DNA of 64,000 nucleotides from Pantoea sp. Ap-967 (GCF_011752565.1 NZ_VWXK01000003.1:1-64000), one strand, 5' to 3'; positions 1 through 8,134 are shown, numbered from the stretch's first letter. Notes: a model not told the origin generated them from the letters alone. Program-made: numbers and translations.

Positions 1-1
1 T

Positions 2-106
2 GCTGTCATGCGCAAGTATCTGACAGGCATCTGGGCGTGCATGCGTGGGGATGAGCCATTTGATACGGCCAAGCTTTTCAGCTCTGAACACCTCAGAAAA
101 GCTTGA
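2..106 (+). CDS. IS110-family transposase, C-terminal 34 residues only
   Basis: Reading from base 2, 34 codons precede a TGA at 104-106. The peptide begins AVMRKYLTGIWACMRG and ends SSEHLRKA. The AVMRKYL..IWACM pattern followed by PFD resembles the C-terminus of IS110-family transposases (DEDD/Tnp20 recombinases). The catalytic domain lies outside the window, so activity cannot be judged. The assignment rests on resemblance of a short tail. Confidence 0.65.
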   Translation, partial: AVMRKYLTGIWACMRGDEPFDTAKLFSSEHLRKA

Positions 107-111
107 CCATC

Positions 112-138
112 AACAGAGTATCTACATGGTTCTCTGTT
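112..138. repeat. Perfect 7-bp inverted repeat just after the transposase stop
   Basis: The arms AACAGAG (112-118) and CTCTGTT (132-138) are exact inverses around a 13-base spacer, six bases after the transposase stop. This could be a weak terminator or part of the insertion-sequence end. No T-tract follows directly, although a run of T lies at 155-161. Confidence 0.35.
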
Positions 139-162
139 AAATCAGGTAGTTACGATTTTTTC

Positions 163-197
163 TGTAGGAGCGGGCTTGCCCCGCGAAAGGGCCGGCA
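163..197 (+). repeat. REP palindrome (GTAGGAGCGGGC type)
   Basis: TGTAGGAGCGGGCTTGCCC followed by CGCGAAAGGGCCGG forms the usual REP hairpin (GCGGG/CCCGC around a short loop). It lies between the transposase tail and the 3' end of cheV. Copies of the same family occur at 12530, 24389, 24450, 53733 and 53772. Confidence 0.75.
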
Positions 198-219
198 CAA
201 GCAACTCAAGGCCTGCGGA

Positions 220-1155
220 TCACCCGCCCGTGGCATCCAGCATCAAGCGCTGCTTGACCACATCGACCAGGCGGTCGGGCTGGAACTTGGAGAGGAAGTT
301 GTCGCAACCGACCTTCTTCACCATCGACTCGTTGAAGCTGCCCGACAACGAGGTGTGCAGCACCACGTAGAGCTTGCGCAGGCGTGCATCGCTGCGAATC
401 TCGGTGGTCAGCCGGTAGCCGTCCATCTCGGGCATTTCGGCATCGGTGAACACCATCAGCAGTTTTTCGCAAACGTCTTCGCCGGCATCGGCCCAGCCCT
501 TGAGCATGCGCAAGGCCTTCAGGCCGTCGCTGGCCACATGCAGCTTCACCCCCAACTGCGACAGGGTATCGCGCAGCTGCGCCAGCGCCACGCTGGAATC
601 GTCCACCAGCAGCACTTCGCGCCCACGGGCACGCGCCAGCACCGGGTCGGCGAGCTTGTCCCCGGAAACCCGGGCGTTGTACGGCACGATCTCGGCCAGT
701 ACCTTTTCCACGTCGATCACTTCCACCAACTGCTCATCGACCTTGGTGATCGCCGTCAGGTAATGCTGGCGCCCAGCGCTGGAAGGCGGCGGCATGATCG
801 ACTCCCAGTTCATGTTGACGATACGGTCGACGCCGCCCACCAGGAACGCCTGCACCGAGCGGTTGTACTCGGTGACGATGATGGTGCTGTCTGGCCCCGG
901 CTGCAGCGGGCGCATGCCAATGGCCTGGGACAGGTCGATCACCGGCAGGGTCTGCCCGCGCAGGTTCACCACCCCACACACGAAGGCATGGCGCTGCGGC
1001 ATCAGGGTCAGCTTGGGCAGTTGCAACACTTCCTGCACCTTGAACACGTTGATGGCGAACAGTTGGCGACCGGCCAGGCGGAACATCAGGATTTCCAGGC
1101 GGTTCTCACCCACCAGTTGCGTGCGTTGGTCTACCGTGTCAAGAATGCCAGCCAT
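220..1155 (-). CDS. cheV: Chemotaxis coupling protein CheV (CheW-REC)
   Basis: A 311-residue protein with an N-terminal CheW-like adaptor (about 10-160, including FRLAGRQLFAINVFKVQEVL) and a C-terminal receiver (about 170-305, with LLVDDSS at its start and the acceptor-Asp segment VFTDAEMPEMDG). CheV links chemoreceptors to the CheA kinase, and its receiver can be phosphorylated to adjust signalling. The length matches the family. It is transcribed alone, divergently from a small Hpt-like gene. No other chemotaxis core genes are adjacent, which is usual for cheV copies in Pseudomonas. The ATG at 1155 starts the CheW domain directly. Confidence 0.93.
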   Translation of the reverse strand: MAGILDTVDQRTQLVGENRLEILMFRLAGRQLFAINVFKVQEVLQLPKLTLMPQRHAFVCGVVNLRGQTLPVIDLSQAIGMRPLQPGPDSTIIVTEYNRSVQAFLVGGVDRIVNMNWESIMPPPSSAGRQHYLTAITKVDEQLVEVIDVEKVLAEIVPYNARVSGDKLADPVLARARGREVLLVDDSSVALAQLRDTLSQLGVKLHVASDGLKALRMLKGWADAGEDVCEKLLMVFTDAEMPEMDGYRLTTEIRSDARLRKLYVVLHTSLSGSFNESMVKKVGCDNFLSKFQPDRLVDVVKQRLMLDATGG

Positions 1156-1506
1156 TGGACAGCCCCCAGGCTTGAGTCGAAAATGTTGAAAGGATTCACC
1201 CTATATCGGCGGCGTGGCGGCCATCTTGACCCTTGCGTAAAAATGCCGTCCGGGCAATTGATATCACAATAGCATCATGCTTTACTCCAGTTGCCCGCAC
1301 CTTGGATCCCTTCTAGGGCAACCTGTCGCACCCTAGGCCGCTCTAAGGGAAACCCCTAGGAGCAATCAGGTGCAACCTGATGTTCGCGCCATCCTTTAGC
1401 CATTAATGTGACGCCATTCTCACTGCATGAATGGAGTCAGGCTTTTGCTAGCGATCGTCATGGCGTGGCCATCCCCTGCTCCAGCCCAACGCGCCGGAGT
1501 GTCTTG
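1156..1506. promoter_or_regulatory. Divergent intergenic region between cheV and the Hpt-like gene
   Basis: These 351 bases hold no convincing gene. They are less GC-rich than their surroundings and contain several CCTAGG/CTAGGG-like words (1311-1360) and one perfect palindrome at 1366-1380. Promoters for both flanking genes must lie here, but no -35/-10 pair stands out. Confidence 0.5.
1366..1380. promoter_or_regulatory. Perfect palindrome, candidate operator
   Basis: TCAGGTGCAACCTGA is an exact 6-3-6 inverted repeat, about 127 bases before the Hpt-like start and 210 before cheV. The symmetry suits a dimeric regulator, but I do not recognise it as the site of a named protein. Confidence 0.35.
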
Positions 1507-1929
1507 ATGGACAGCACAGTCTCAAACAACAGCGCCCTGCAGGAATTCCTGCTGGATGCGCAAGTCTTGCTGACCCAGTCCCAGGAATGCCTGCAGCACC
1601 TGGAGCTGATCGCCAACGACCCTGACGCCTGCCATTGCCTCGACCGTACCCTCGACACCCTCGCCCGCCGCGCCAGCAGCCTGGGCCTACGCGAAATCGC
1701 CCTCTACGCCACCCGCCTGCAGCAGATTCTGGCCCCAGCCTGCCGCCAACTGCACCTGCACAGCGCCGCCCTGCCCGCGCTGGACGCTTGCCTGAACCTG
1801 CTGGCCTGGCAGCTGGAGCTGGTCGACGTGCACACCGGCCACCTGGCCCTGGACAGCGGCGAGCAGGACTCACTGCTGAGCGAACTGGCCGCGGCACTGC
1901 AACAACCACTCCCGCAAACGTGTGCCTAG
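1507..1929 (+). CDS. Small Hpt-like protein lacking the phospho-accepting histidine
   Basis: A 140-residue, largely helical protein. The ATG at 1507 follows a GGAG about 8 bases upstream, so it is preferred over the upstream start at 1408. Residues about 10-75 (FLLDAQVLLTQSQ, then RTLDTLARRASSLGL and LQQIL) follow the spacing of CheA-type Hpt domains. By eye, the motif RxxHTLKGxxxxLGL lines up with RTLDTLARRASSLGL, which puts Asp where His should be. It may therefore be a binding rather than phosphotransfer module. Its position divergent from cheV suggests a role near chemotaxis or another phosphorelay. This is inference; no function is established. Confidence 0.6.
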   Translation: MDSTVSNNSALQEFLLDAQVLLTQSQECLQHLELIANDPDACHCLDRTLDTLARRASSLGLREIALYATRLQQILAPACRQLHLHSAALPALDACLNLLAWQLELVDVHTGHLALDSGEQDSLLSELAAALQQPLPQTCA

Positions 1930-2357
1930 CCCTGCGTGAGCGTTGAGGCCTGAGCGCCACGGGCTCGCGCCCACGGGATGTGCGCAGGCAACTAAGCGCG
2001 CCCTCTGCCAACCGCCGCCGTGCAACTAATGAAGTTCAGCAAGTTGCGCCGTGGGTACTTGGGCCCAACCTTGGCAAGTTGCCGGGGGAGGCTTCGACGC
2101 CTGGTTCATTGGTGGCAGTTTGCTACTTGAAAACAAGCCATTTTTTTCACGATCAGCCCGCAAAAGCTGGGGTTTCAGCTCACTTCACACCCGCGACCAA
2201 TGCCACCCAAAGTGTTAACATGCCCGCCAACAAACACCGGCCAGCCGTACCCGAAGCGCGTCGATGCGTATTCGAGTTTGTTGGGCTCACAACGCCAAAG
2301 CCTCTGGTAAAACATGCGCAAGGCTTCCATCAGCAAGACTTCAGTGGCTTCCCCTCT
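1930..2357. other. Intergenic region before the sensor kinase gene
   Basis: These 428 bases contain no convincing gene. An AT-richer stretch around 2125-2150 (TTGAAAACAAGCC then a run of T) could carry the promoter of the two-component operon. Upstream in-frame ATG codons, for example at 2220, lack a Shine-Dalgarno sequence. Confidence 0.4.
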
Positions 2358-3248
2358 ATGTTCCCACGCTTGAAGACTGTTCTGCGCTGCCGGTCCAGCG
2401 CCACCTTGCTGTGCTGGGTAACGGCAACGCTGTGCGTGGTTTCCCTGATTGCCAACCTGCTGCTGTTCATGGCAGGCCAGCCCATGCCTGCCAGCCTCGT
2501 ACTGCTGCAGTTGCTGGCCACCCTAGGCGTCGGCTGGCACCTGAGCCGTGGCGCGCGGTCGATCAGCCTGCGCCCGGCGGAGCTGGCCGGCCGCATGCTC
2601 AAGGTTCAGGAAGGCGAGCGCCAGCACTTGAGCCGCGAGCTGCATGACGACATCGGCCAGCTGCTCACCGCCGCCAGAATGCAACTGCAATGGCTGCAGC
2701 GCCGGGTGCCGGCCGAACTCCAGAGCGCCTGTGGCACCCTGGGCAGCACCCTTGACGACACCTTGGGCAAGGTGCGCGACGTATCCGCCATCCTTAACCC
2801 GCGGCAACTGGCAAGCCTGGGCCTGGAAGCCAGCTTGCGCGCCCACCTGGTGCGTACCTTGGCCAATAGCGACGTGCACTGGAGCCTGGAATGCCACCAG
2901 CGCCTGGGCGGCATTGGTGAGGAAGTGGCGATGGCGGCATTTCGCATCACCCAGGAAGCGGTCACCAACATGCTGCGCCATGCCGGCGCCCGCAACCTCA
3001 CCATCCGCCTGCTGCGCGGCCCCACCGGCCTTACCCTGTCGATTCAGGACGACGGCCAAGGCTTCGTCCCGGCGCCAGACCCCGCCGTGGCTGGCCAGCG
3101 CGGCATGGCCGGCATGCAGGAACGCGCCACGGCGCTCAACGGCAGCCTGCACGTCAGCAGCCAGCCAGGCCGGGGCACACGCATCGAAGTGCTGTTCCCG
3201 TGGCCGCCACGCACCCATGAACGCGCCAGGACACCTGCCACACCATGA
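2358..3248 (+). CDS. NarX/DegS-type sensor histidine kinase with minimal sensor region
   Basis: A 296-residue membrane kinase if started at ATG 2358; the frame is open further upstream to 1980, so the start is uncertain. Two hydrophobic segments (about 15-35 and 40-60) sit close together, leaving almost no periplasmic domain. A HisKA_3 dimerisation region follows with RELHDDIGQLL (His about residue 96). The ATPase domain comes next, with an N-box-like segment around TQEAVTNMLRHAGA and the G-box segment DDGQGF. Its stop overlaps the start of the downstream LuxR-type regulator by four bases, so the two are translationally coupled. The signal is unknown; lack of an external domain suggests sensing in the membrane or cytoplasm. 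Confidence 0.85.
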   Translation: MFPRLKTVLRCRSSATLLCWVTATLCVVSLIANLLLFMAGQPMPASLVLLQLLATLGVGWHLSRGARSISLRPAELAGRMLKVQEGERQHLSRELHDDIGQLLTAARMQLQWLQRRVPAELQSACGTLGSTLDDTLGKVRDVSAILNPRQLASLGLEASLRAHLVRTLANSDVHWSLECHQRLGGIGEEVAMAAFRITQEAVTNMLRHAGARNLTIRLLRGPTGLTLSIQDDGQGFVPAPDPAVAGQRGMAGMQERATALNGSLHVSSQPGRGTRIEVLFPWPPRTHERARTPATP

Positions 3249-3904
3249 CCTGTAGATTGCTGCTGGTGGACGACCACTCGCTGATCCGTGCCGGGGTTCG
3301 CGCCCTGGTGTCCGACATACCCGGCTACGCCGTGGTGGGTGAAGCCGACGACGGCGACCAGTTGCTGGAGCAGGTGCAGCGGGTGGCGCCGGACATCGTG
3401 CTGCTGGACATTTCCATGCGCTCCACCAGCGGCCTGGATGCCCTCACCCTGCTGCGCGCCACTGGCAATACCTGCAAGGTGCTGATCCTGTCGATGCACA
3501 CCGACCCGGACCTGATCATGCGCGCCCTGGAAAGCGGCGCCCACGGCTACCTGCTCAAGGACGCCACCGCCACCGAACTGGAGCAGGCCCTGGCCGCGCT
3601 GCGGGCGGGCGAGCGTTACCTGAGCCCGGCCATTGCCCATACGGTGATCAACCAGGCCCTGATGCGCGCCCAGCACGGCAAACAAACCAACAGCGACCGC
3701 CACAACCTGACCGCCCGGCAACTGGAAATCCTGCGCCTGATCGTGCGCGGCAAGTCCACCCGCGAGATCGCCGCGGGCCTTGGCCTTTCGATCAAGACCG
3801 TGGAAACCCACCGCTCGCAGATCATGAAGCGCCTGCAGATCTACGACGTGGCCGGCCTGGTGTTGTTCGCCGTGCGCGAAAAAATCATCAGCCTGGACGA
3901 CTGA
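3245..3904 (+). CDS. NarL/LuxR-family response regulator
   Basis: A 219-residue regulator. The receiver domain (1-120) has the acidic pair VDDHS near the N-terminus, the acceptor Asp about residue 55 (LLDISMR) and Lys in LLKDATA. A LuxR-type helix-turn-helix (about 150-215) contains LTARQLEILRLIVRGKSTRE and KTVETHRSQIMKRL. The ATG overlaps the kinase stop (ATGA), so the two proteins form a cognate pair. The 3' end overlaps the convergent lipid kinase gene by 17 bases. Target genes are not evident. Confidence 0.9.
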   Translation: MTCRLLLVDDHSLIRAGVRALVSDIPGYAVVGEADDGDQLLEQVQRVAPDIVLLDISMRSTSGLDALTLLRATGNTCKVLILSMHTDPDLIMRALESGAHGYLLKDATATELEQALAALRAGERYLSPAIAHTVINQALMRAQHGKQTNSDRHNLTARQLEILRLIVRGKSTREIAAGLGLSIKTVETHRSQIMKRLQIYDVAGLVLFAVREKIISLDD

Positions 3905-4769
3905 GCAGCGGCGAGTTCGCCGGCAAGTGCACGCGCAACGCCGCCGGGACTGCCTCGAACCGCAGGCTGTCGGCCTGCAGCGGCTCACCATCTAGGTTGA
4001 TGTCCAACCCCTGCGAGCAGTGGATTTCCACCCACGGCAAGCGCGTACGCACAAACAGCCCGTCGCCTGCGAGCAAGTCACGCAACGCACCGACCATTTC
4101 CTGCGGCGCCGGCAGGATGGCGATGTCGAGCAAGCCGTCATCCACCTGCGCTTGCGGGCACAACACCTGCCCACCGCCGGCCTGGCGGCCATTGCCGATG
4201 CCCAGTGCCAGCAACTCGCCCTGCCAGTTGAAATCCGGCCCGCGCACGCGCACCGAGGCGGCTTGCAGTTCACTGAAGCGCGTCAGGCCAGTGAACAGGT
4301 AGGCGGCGGCGCCCAGCATTTTCTTCAGGTCTTCGGAGGTGCTGGCCGTGACCTGGCTGCCGAAGCCGCCGGTGGCCATGTTCAGGAACAGCTGGTCGCC
4401 CACCCGCCCAAGGTCGATCGGCATCGCCGGCATGTCCAGCAGGGCCAGCGCCTCGGCAGGCACCAGCGAAACGCCGGCGGCCCGGGCAAAATCATTGGCC
4501 GTGCCCAGCGGCAGCAGGGCCAGGCTGGCCTTGGTATTGGCCTGCCCCATGGCTTCGGCCACATCGCGCAGGGTGCCGTCGCCACCGCCTGCAACCACAT
4601 GGCTGTAACCGGCCGCCAGCGCCTCGCCCACCAGCCGCTGGGCATCGCCGCCTTCCCAGGTGACCCGCACATCCAGCTGCCAGCCCCGCTCGCGCAGGCC
4701 CAGCACCGCCTGGCGCACGTCCTCGTTCGCGGCCTGCTTGCCGTGCAAAATCAGCATTGCCTTGCTCAT
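3888..4769 (-). CDS. YegS/DGK-family lipid kinase
   Basis: A 293-residue cytoplasmic enzyme of the diacylglycerol kinase catalytic-domain family. The glycine-rich nucleotide-binding motif VVAGGGDGTLRDV and the downstream LLPLGTANDFARA are diagnostic. It should transfer phosphate from ATP or GTP to a lipid; YegS itself phosphorylates phosphatidylglycerol in vitro. ATG at 4769 is chosen because GGAGAAGG lies just upstream. It is a single gene convergent with the LuxR regulator and divergent from the glycosyltransferase. The natural substrate is unknown. Confidence 0.85.
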   Translation of the reverse strand: MSKAMLILHGKQAANEDVRQAVLGLRERGWQLDVRVTWEGGDAQRLVGEALAAGYSHVVAGGGDGTLRDVAEAMGQANTKASLALLPLGTANDFARAAGVSLVPAEALALLDMPAMPIDLGRVGDQLFLNMATGGFGSQVTASTSEDLKKMLGAAAYLFTGLTRFSELQAASVRVRGPDFNWQGELLALGIGNGRQAGGGQVLCPQAQVDDGLLDIAILPAPQEMVGALRDLLAGDGLFVRTRLPWVEIHCSQGLDINLDGEPLQADSLRFEAVPAALRVHLPANSPLLSRPG

Positions 4770-4972
4770 TGCCCTTCTCCCCCGCAAACCGTTGCGTGCA
4801 GATCTCGACCACACGCGCACGCAGAATGCTGCATGCCGGCAAAAAATCCCTCTGACCGGGCAGCCACCAAGAAGTGCGCTTTACTGATAAGACGGACGCG
4901 CACCGGGAGCAGCCATGGGCTGATCGCCCCAGCGCGTTTTTTGTCCGCAGCCCTTTGCGAGGATTCCGGGCC

Positions 4973-6220
4973 ATGCGCATTCTCTGGACACTGCCCTACC
5001 TGCCCTGGCCCACCACCAGTGGCTGCAAGACCCGGCAATACCACCTGCTGCGCGCCCTGGCCCAGCAGGGCCACCGGATCACCTTGCTGGTGCAGTCGAA
5101 AATTCCCCTGAGCGATGCCATCCGCGAAGCTCTGGAACCCTGCGTCGAACGCCTGATCGTGCTGCCCCGGCGGGCACTGAACAACCCGCTCAACCTGCTG
5201 GCCTCGCCCATCATCGACTACCCCATGCGGGCGATCATCAATGGCCTGGCGCCGAACCTGCGGCACCGCTTCGAACAGCTGCTGGACGAGCCCTGGGACG
5301 TCATCCAGATCGAGCACAGCTACAGCTTCCAGCCCTTCGAGAAAGCCTTGCAAGCCCGTGGCCTGCCCTACATGCTCAGCGAGCACAACCTGGAATCGGT
5401 CACCGGCGCGGCCTGCCACGACCGCCTGCCCCTGTGGCTGCGCCCCCTTAACGCCTTCGACCGCTGGCGCTACCGGCGCTGGGAACAGCGCGTGCTGCGC
5501 CAGCCCACCGAAGTGGTGGCGGTAAGCCCGCACGATGCCGAGCTGATCAGCCAGGTCAGCGGGCGGCGGGTGAACGTGGTGGTCAACGGCGTGGATTGCG
5601 ACTTCTACCAGCACGTGCAACCGGCCCTGCACAGCCAGCGCCTGCTGTTCGTCGGCAATTTCGAGTGTGGCGCCAATCAAGAGGCGGTGGAGTGGGCGCT
5701 GGAAGAGATCCTGCCGCAGGTGTGGATGAGCAACCCCGCCGTACGCCTGGCGATCGCCGGGCATGCCTTGCCTGCCAGCTGGAAACTGCACTGGAACGAC
5801 CCGCGCATCGAGTGGGTCGGCTACCGCCCCGACCTGCGCGAGCTGCAGCGGCGTTCGGCGTTGTTCTTCGCCCCGCTGCGCTACCCGGGCGGTTCCAAGG
5901 TCAAGATCCTCGAAGCCATGGCCGCCGGGCTACCGGTAATCAGCACCGGCAAGGGCATGTCGGGCCTTGCGGCGAACCAGGGTGAGCATTACCTGGGCAG
6001 CGACGACCCCGACCAGCTGGCGCTGTTGATCACCCAACTGCTCAACCAGCCCTGGCGCATGTGCCAATTGAGCGAAGCCGGCCGCCAGTTCGCCCGCCAG
6101 CGCCACGACTGGAGCGTGGCGGCGCAGCAACTGGAAACCGTGCACATGCGCTTGACCCAGGCAGCCCCAGCCAATGCCGGCCAAGGCGGCAGCGCCTGGC
6201 TGGGGCGCTCAGCCGAGTAG
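4973..6220 (+). CDS. GT4-like glycosyltransferase (group 1), orphan
   Basis: A 415-residue protein with a two-Rossmann GT-B layout. The N-terminal acceptor half begins MRILWTLPYLPWPTTSG. The C-terminal nucleotide-sugar half contains LLFVGNFECGANQEAVEW and PGGSKVKILEAMAAGLPVIS, which carries the family-type Glu near its end. GAGG precedes the ATG at 4973. It presumably adds a sugar to a surface glycan, but no polysaccharide genes adjoin it; the neighbours are a lipid kinase and moeA. Donor and acceptor cannot be inferred. Confidence 0.82.
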   Translation: MRILWTLPYLPWPTTSGCKTRQYHLLRALAQQGHRITLLVQSKIPLSDAIREALEPCVERLIVLPRRALNNPLNLLASPIIDYPMRAIINGLAPNLRHRFEQLLDEPWDVIQIEHSYSFQPFEKALQARGLPYMLSEHNLESVTGAACHDRLPLWLRPLNAFDRWRYRRWEQRVLRQPTEVVAVSPHDAELISQVSGRRVNVVVNGVDCDFYQHVQPALHSQRLLFVGNFECGANQEAVEWALEEILPQVWMSNPAVRLAIAGHALPASWKLHWNDPRIEWVGYRPDLRELQRRSALFFAPLRYPGGSKVKILEAMAAGLPVISTGKGMSGLAANQGEHYLGSDDPDQLALLITQLLNQPWRMCQLSEAGRQFARQRHDWSVAAQQLETVHMRLTQAAPANAGQGGSAWLGRSAE

Positions 6221-7435
6221 TTCGCTCAGTGGAATGAACGGCACGCTGTCACCCGGCTTGGGCGTACTGCCTTCGCGCACTTCCACCAAGCCATCGGCCC
6301 AGGCAGCACTGCGCAGCACCCCGGAGCTCTGGTTCTTGTAGATCTGCACCTGGCCGTTGTCGATGCGCGCCCGCAAGTACTCACGGCGGGTGCCGGCCTT
6401 GGGCCAGTCGAAGCCAGCCGGCATGTCGAAGCGCAGTGGCGTCACCGCCATCACGCCCTGGCGGCGCAGCAGGTACGGGCGGGTCAGCAGGCCGAAGGTG
6501 ACCAGGGTCGAGGCTGGGTTGCCCGGCAGGCCGATCACCGGCACACCGCGGTAGTGGCCAAAGGTCAACGGCTTGCCCGGTTTGATCGCCAGCTTCCACA
6601 GGGCCAGCTCACCGGCCTCCCGCAGCGCCGCGCCCAGGTAGTCGGCCTCGCCCACGGACACGCCGCCGGTGGAGAGAATCAGGTCGACATCGCCCAAGCC
6701 GCCCAGGCACTCACGGGTGCGCGCCAGGTCATCGGGCAGAATGCCCATGTCGCGCACCTCGCAGCCCAGGCGCTGCAACCAGCTGACCAGCAAGCGCCGG
6801 TTGCTGTTGTAGATTTGCCCCGGGCCCAGCGGCAGGCCGGGTTCGACCAGCTCGTCACCGGTGGACAACACCGCCACCCGCACCCGGCGCACCACCTGCA
6901 GCTCGCCATGCCCGAGGGTGGCCGCCAGGCCCAGTTCGATCGGCCCCAGGCGCGTGCCGGCCACCAGCACCTGCTCGCCCTGGCGGGTTTCCTGGCCCTG
7001 GGGACGCACGTTCTGGTCTGGCTTCAAGGGTTCGAGAAAGCGCACCGTGCCATCGGCCAGCACCTCGGTGTTCTCCTGCATTTCGACGCAATCGGCGCCG
7101 GCAGGCATGGGCGCGCCGGTGAAGATCCGCGCGCAGGTGCCCGGCTGCAAGGGCTGCGGCGCATGGCCAGCGAAAATCCGCTGGCTTACGCTCAGCGGCT
7201 CGCCCTGCAGGTCAGCCAGGCGCAGGGCGTAACCGTCCATGGCGCTGTTTGGCCAGGGCGGCAGGTCGAGCGAGGCCACCAGGTCGCTGGCCAGCACTCG
7301 GCCATCGGCTTCGGCCAGGGAAACCCATTCGGTTTCCTTGATGGGTGCGGCTTCGGCCAATGCCAGCAAGCGCGCCAGGGCCTCTTCCACCGGCATCAAC
7401 GGCCGGGCTTGCGGCGCCTCAGCCACGGCTGTCAC
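6209..7435 (-). CDS. moeA: Molybdopterin molybdenumtransferase MoeA
   Basis: A 408-residue protein that inserts molybdate into adenylylated molybdopterin, the last step of molybdenum cofactor synthesis. Recognised segments are PPWPNSAMDGYALR, VLSTGDELVEPG, STGGVSVGEADY and GLPGNPAST. The start is a GTG at 7435 inside the 3' end of moaB (17-base overlap), so the two are translationally coupled. The 3' end overlaps that of the glycosyltransferase by 12 bases. Molybdoenzymes such as assimilatory nitrate reductase would need this product. Confidence 0.95.
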   Translation of the reverse strand: MTAVAEAPQARPLMPVEEALARLLALAEAAPIKETEWVSLAEADGRVLASDLVASLDLPPWPNSAMDGYALRLADLQGEPLSVSQRIFAGHAPQPLQPGTCARIFTGAPMPAGADCVEMQENTEVLADGTVRFLEPLKPDQNVRPQGQETRQGEQVLVAGTRLGPIELGLAATLGHGELQVVRRVRVAVLSTGDELVEPGLPLGPGQIYNSNRRLLVSWLQRLGCEVRDMGILPDDLARTRECLGGLGDVDLILSTGGVSVGEADYLGAALREAGELALWKLAIKPGKPLTFGHYRGVPVIGLPGNPASTLVTFGLLTRPYLLRRQGVMAVTPLRFDMPAGFDWPKAGTRREYLRARIDNGQVQIYKNQSSGVLRSAAWADGLVEVREGSTPKPGDSVPFIPLSELLG

Positions 7436-7958
7436 AGGCCGCTGCCTGCTTCAGGTGCGCCACGAAGTTGCACGGCCGGTGGCGGGCATCGAGCTGTTCG
7501 GCGAGGATGCCGTCCCAGCCGGTACGCACTGCGTTGGTCGAACCTGGCAGGCAGCACACCAGGGTGCCATTGGCCAGGCCCGCCAGGGCGCGCGACTGCA
7601 CGGTGGAGGTGCCGATATCGGCCACGGAAATCTGCCGGAACAGCTCGCCGAACCCGTCCACTTGCTTGTCCAGCAGGCAAGCGACCGCTTCCGGGGTGCT
7701 GTCGCGGCCAGTGAAGCCGGTACCGCCGGTAATCAGCACCACCTGCACGCTGTCGTCGGCGATCCAGGTGGCGACCTGGGCGCGGATCTTGTACAGGTCA
7801 TCCTTGAGCAGTACCCGCGCGGCCAGGTGGTGGCCCGCGGCCGTGAGGCGGTCGACGAAGGTCTGGCCGGAGCTGTCGGTGTCGAAGGTGCGGGTGTCGC
7901 TGACTGTCAGCACGGCGATGTTCAGCGGCACGAAGGGGGTATCTGCCTTGGCTTTCAT
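7419..7958 (-). CDS. moaB: Molybdenum cofactor biosynthesis protein MoaB
   Basis: A 179-residue MogA/MoaB-type protein that adenylylates molybdopterin before metal insertion by MoeA. The motifs LITGGTGFTGRDSTPEAV and LPGSTNAVRTGWDGIL are typical. It is the first gene of a two-gene operon with moeA. ATG at 7958 is the natural start. Confidence 0.94.
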   Translation of the reverse strand: MKAKADTPFVPLNIAVLTVSDTRTFDTDSSGQTFVDRLTAAGHHLAARVLLKDDLYKIRAQVATWIADDSVQVVLITGGTGFTGRDSTPEAVACLLDKQVDGFGELFRQISVADIGTSTVQSRALAGLANGTLVCCLPGSTNAVRTGWDGILAEQLDARHRPCNFVAHLKQAAACDSRG

Positions 7959-8134
7959 GGGGGTCCGTCGCGGGGGAATGAGGATGGGGCATTTATATCA
8001 CAGGCGGCCCGGCAGGCAGCGCAGGCAGACTTGGATCAATACGGCGCGATTGGCGCTATGCTGCACTGTGAAGGAACTTGCACGGACACACTGCGTCATA
8101 AAGTCATCTAGCACCCTCGCATTGGAGATACACG

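Larger units (their letters stand above)
1..162 (+). mobile_element. Right-hand end of an IS110-family insertion sequence (truncated by window edge)
   Basis: The window opens inside a reading frame that looks like the C-terminus of an IS110-family transposase, stopping at 104-106. About 56 bases then run to a REP palindrome at 163. IS110 elements lack terminal inverted repeats, and several Pseudomonas members are known to insert in or beside REP sequences, which fits this arrangement. The exact boundary between insertion sequence and chromosome cannot be fixed from this side alone. Confidence 0.6.

Noticed and set aside
1980..2357. Longer N-terminus for the NarX-type kinase
   Set aside because: The frame is open, but the extra residues look like untranslated sequence, have no domain or signal features, and upstream starts lack a ribosome binding site.
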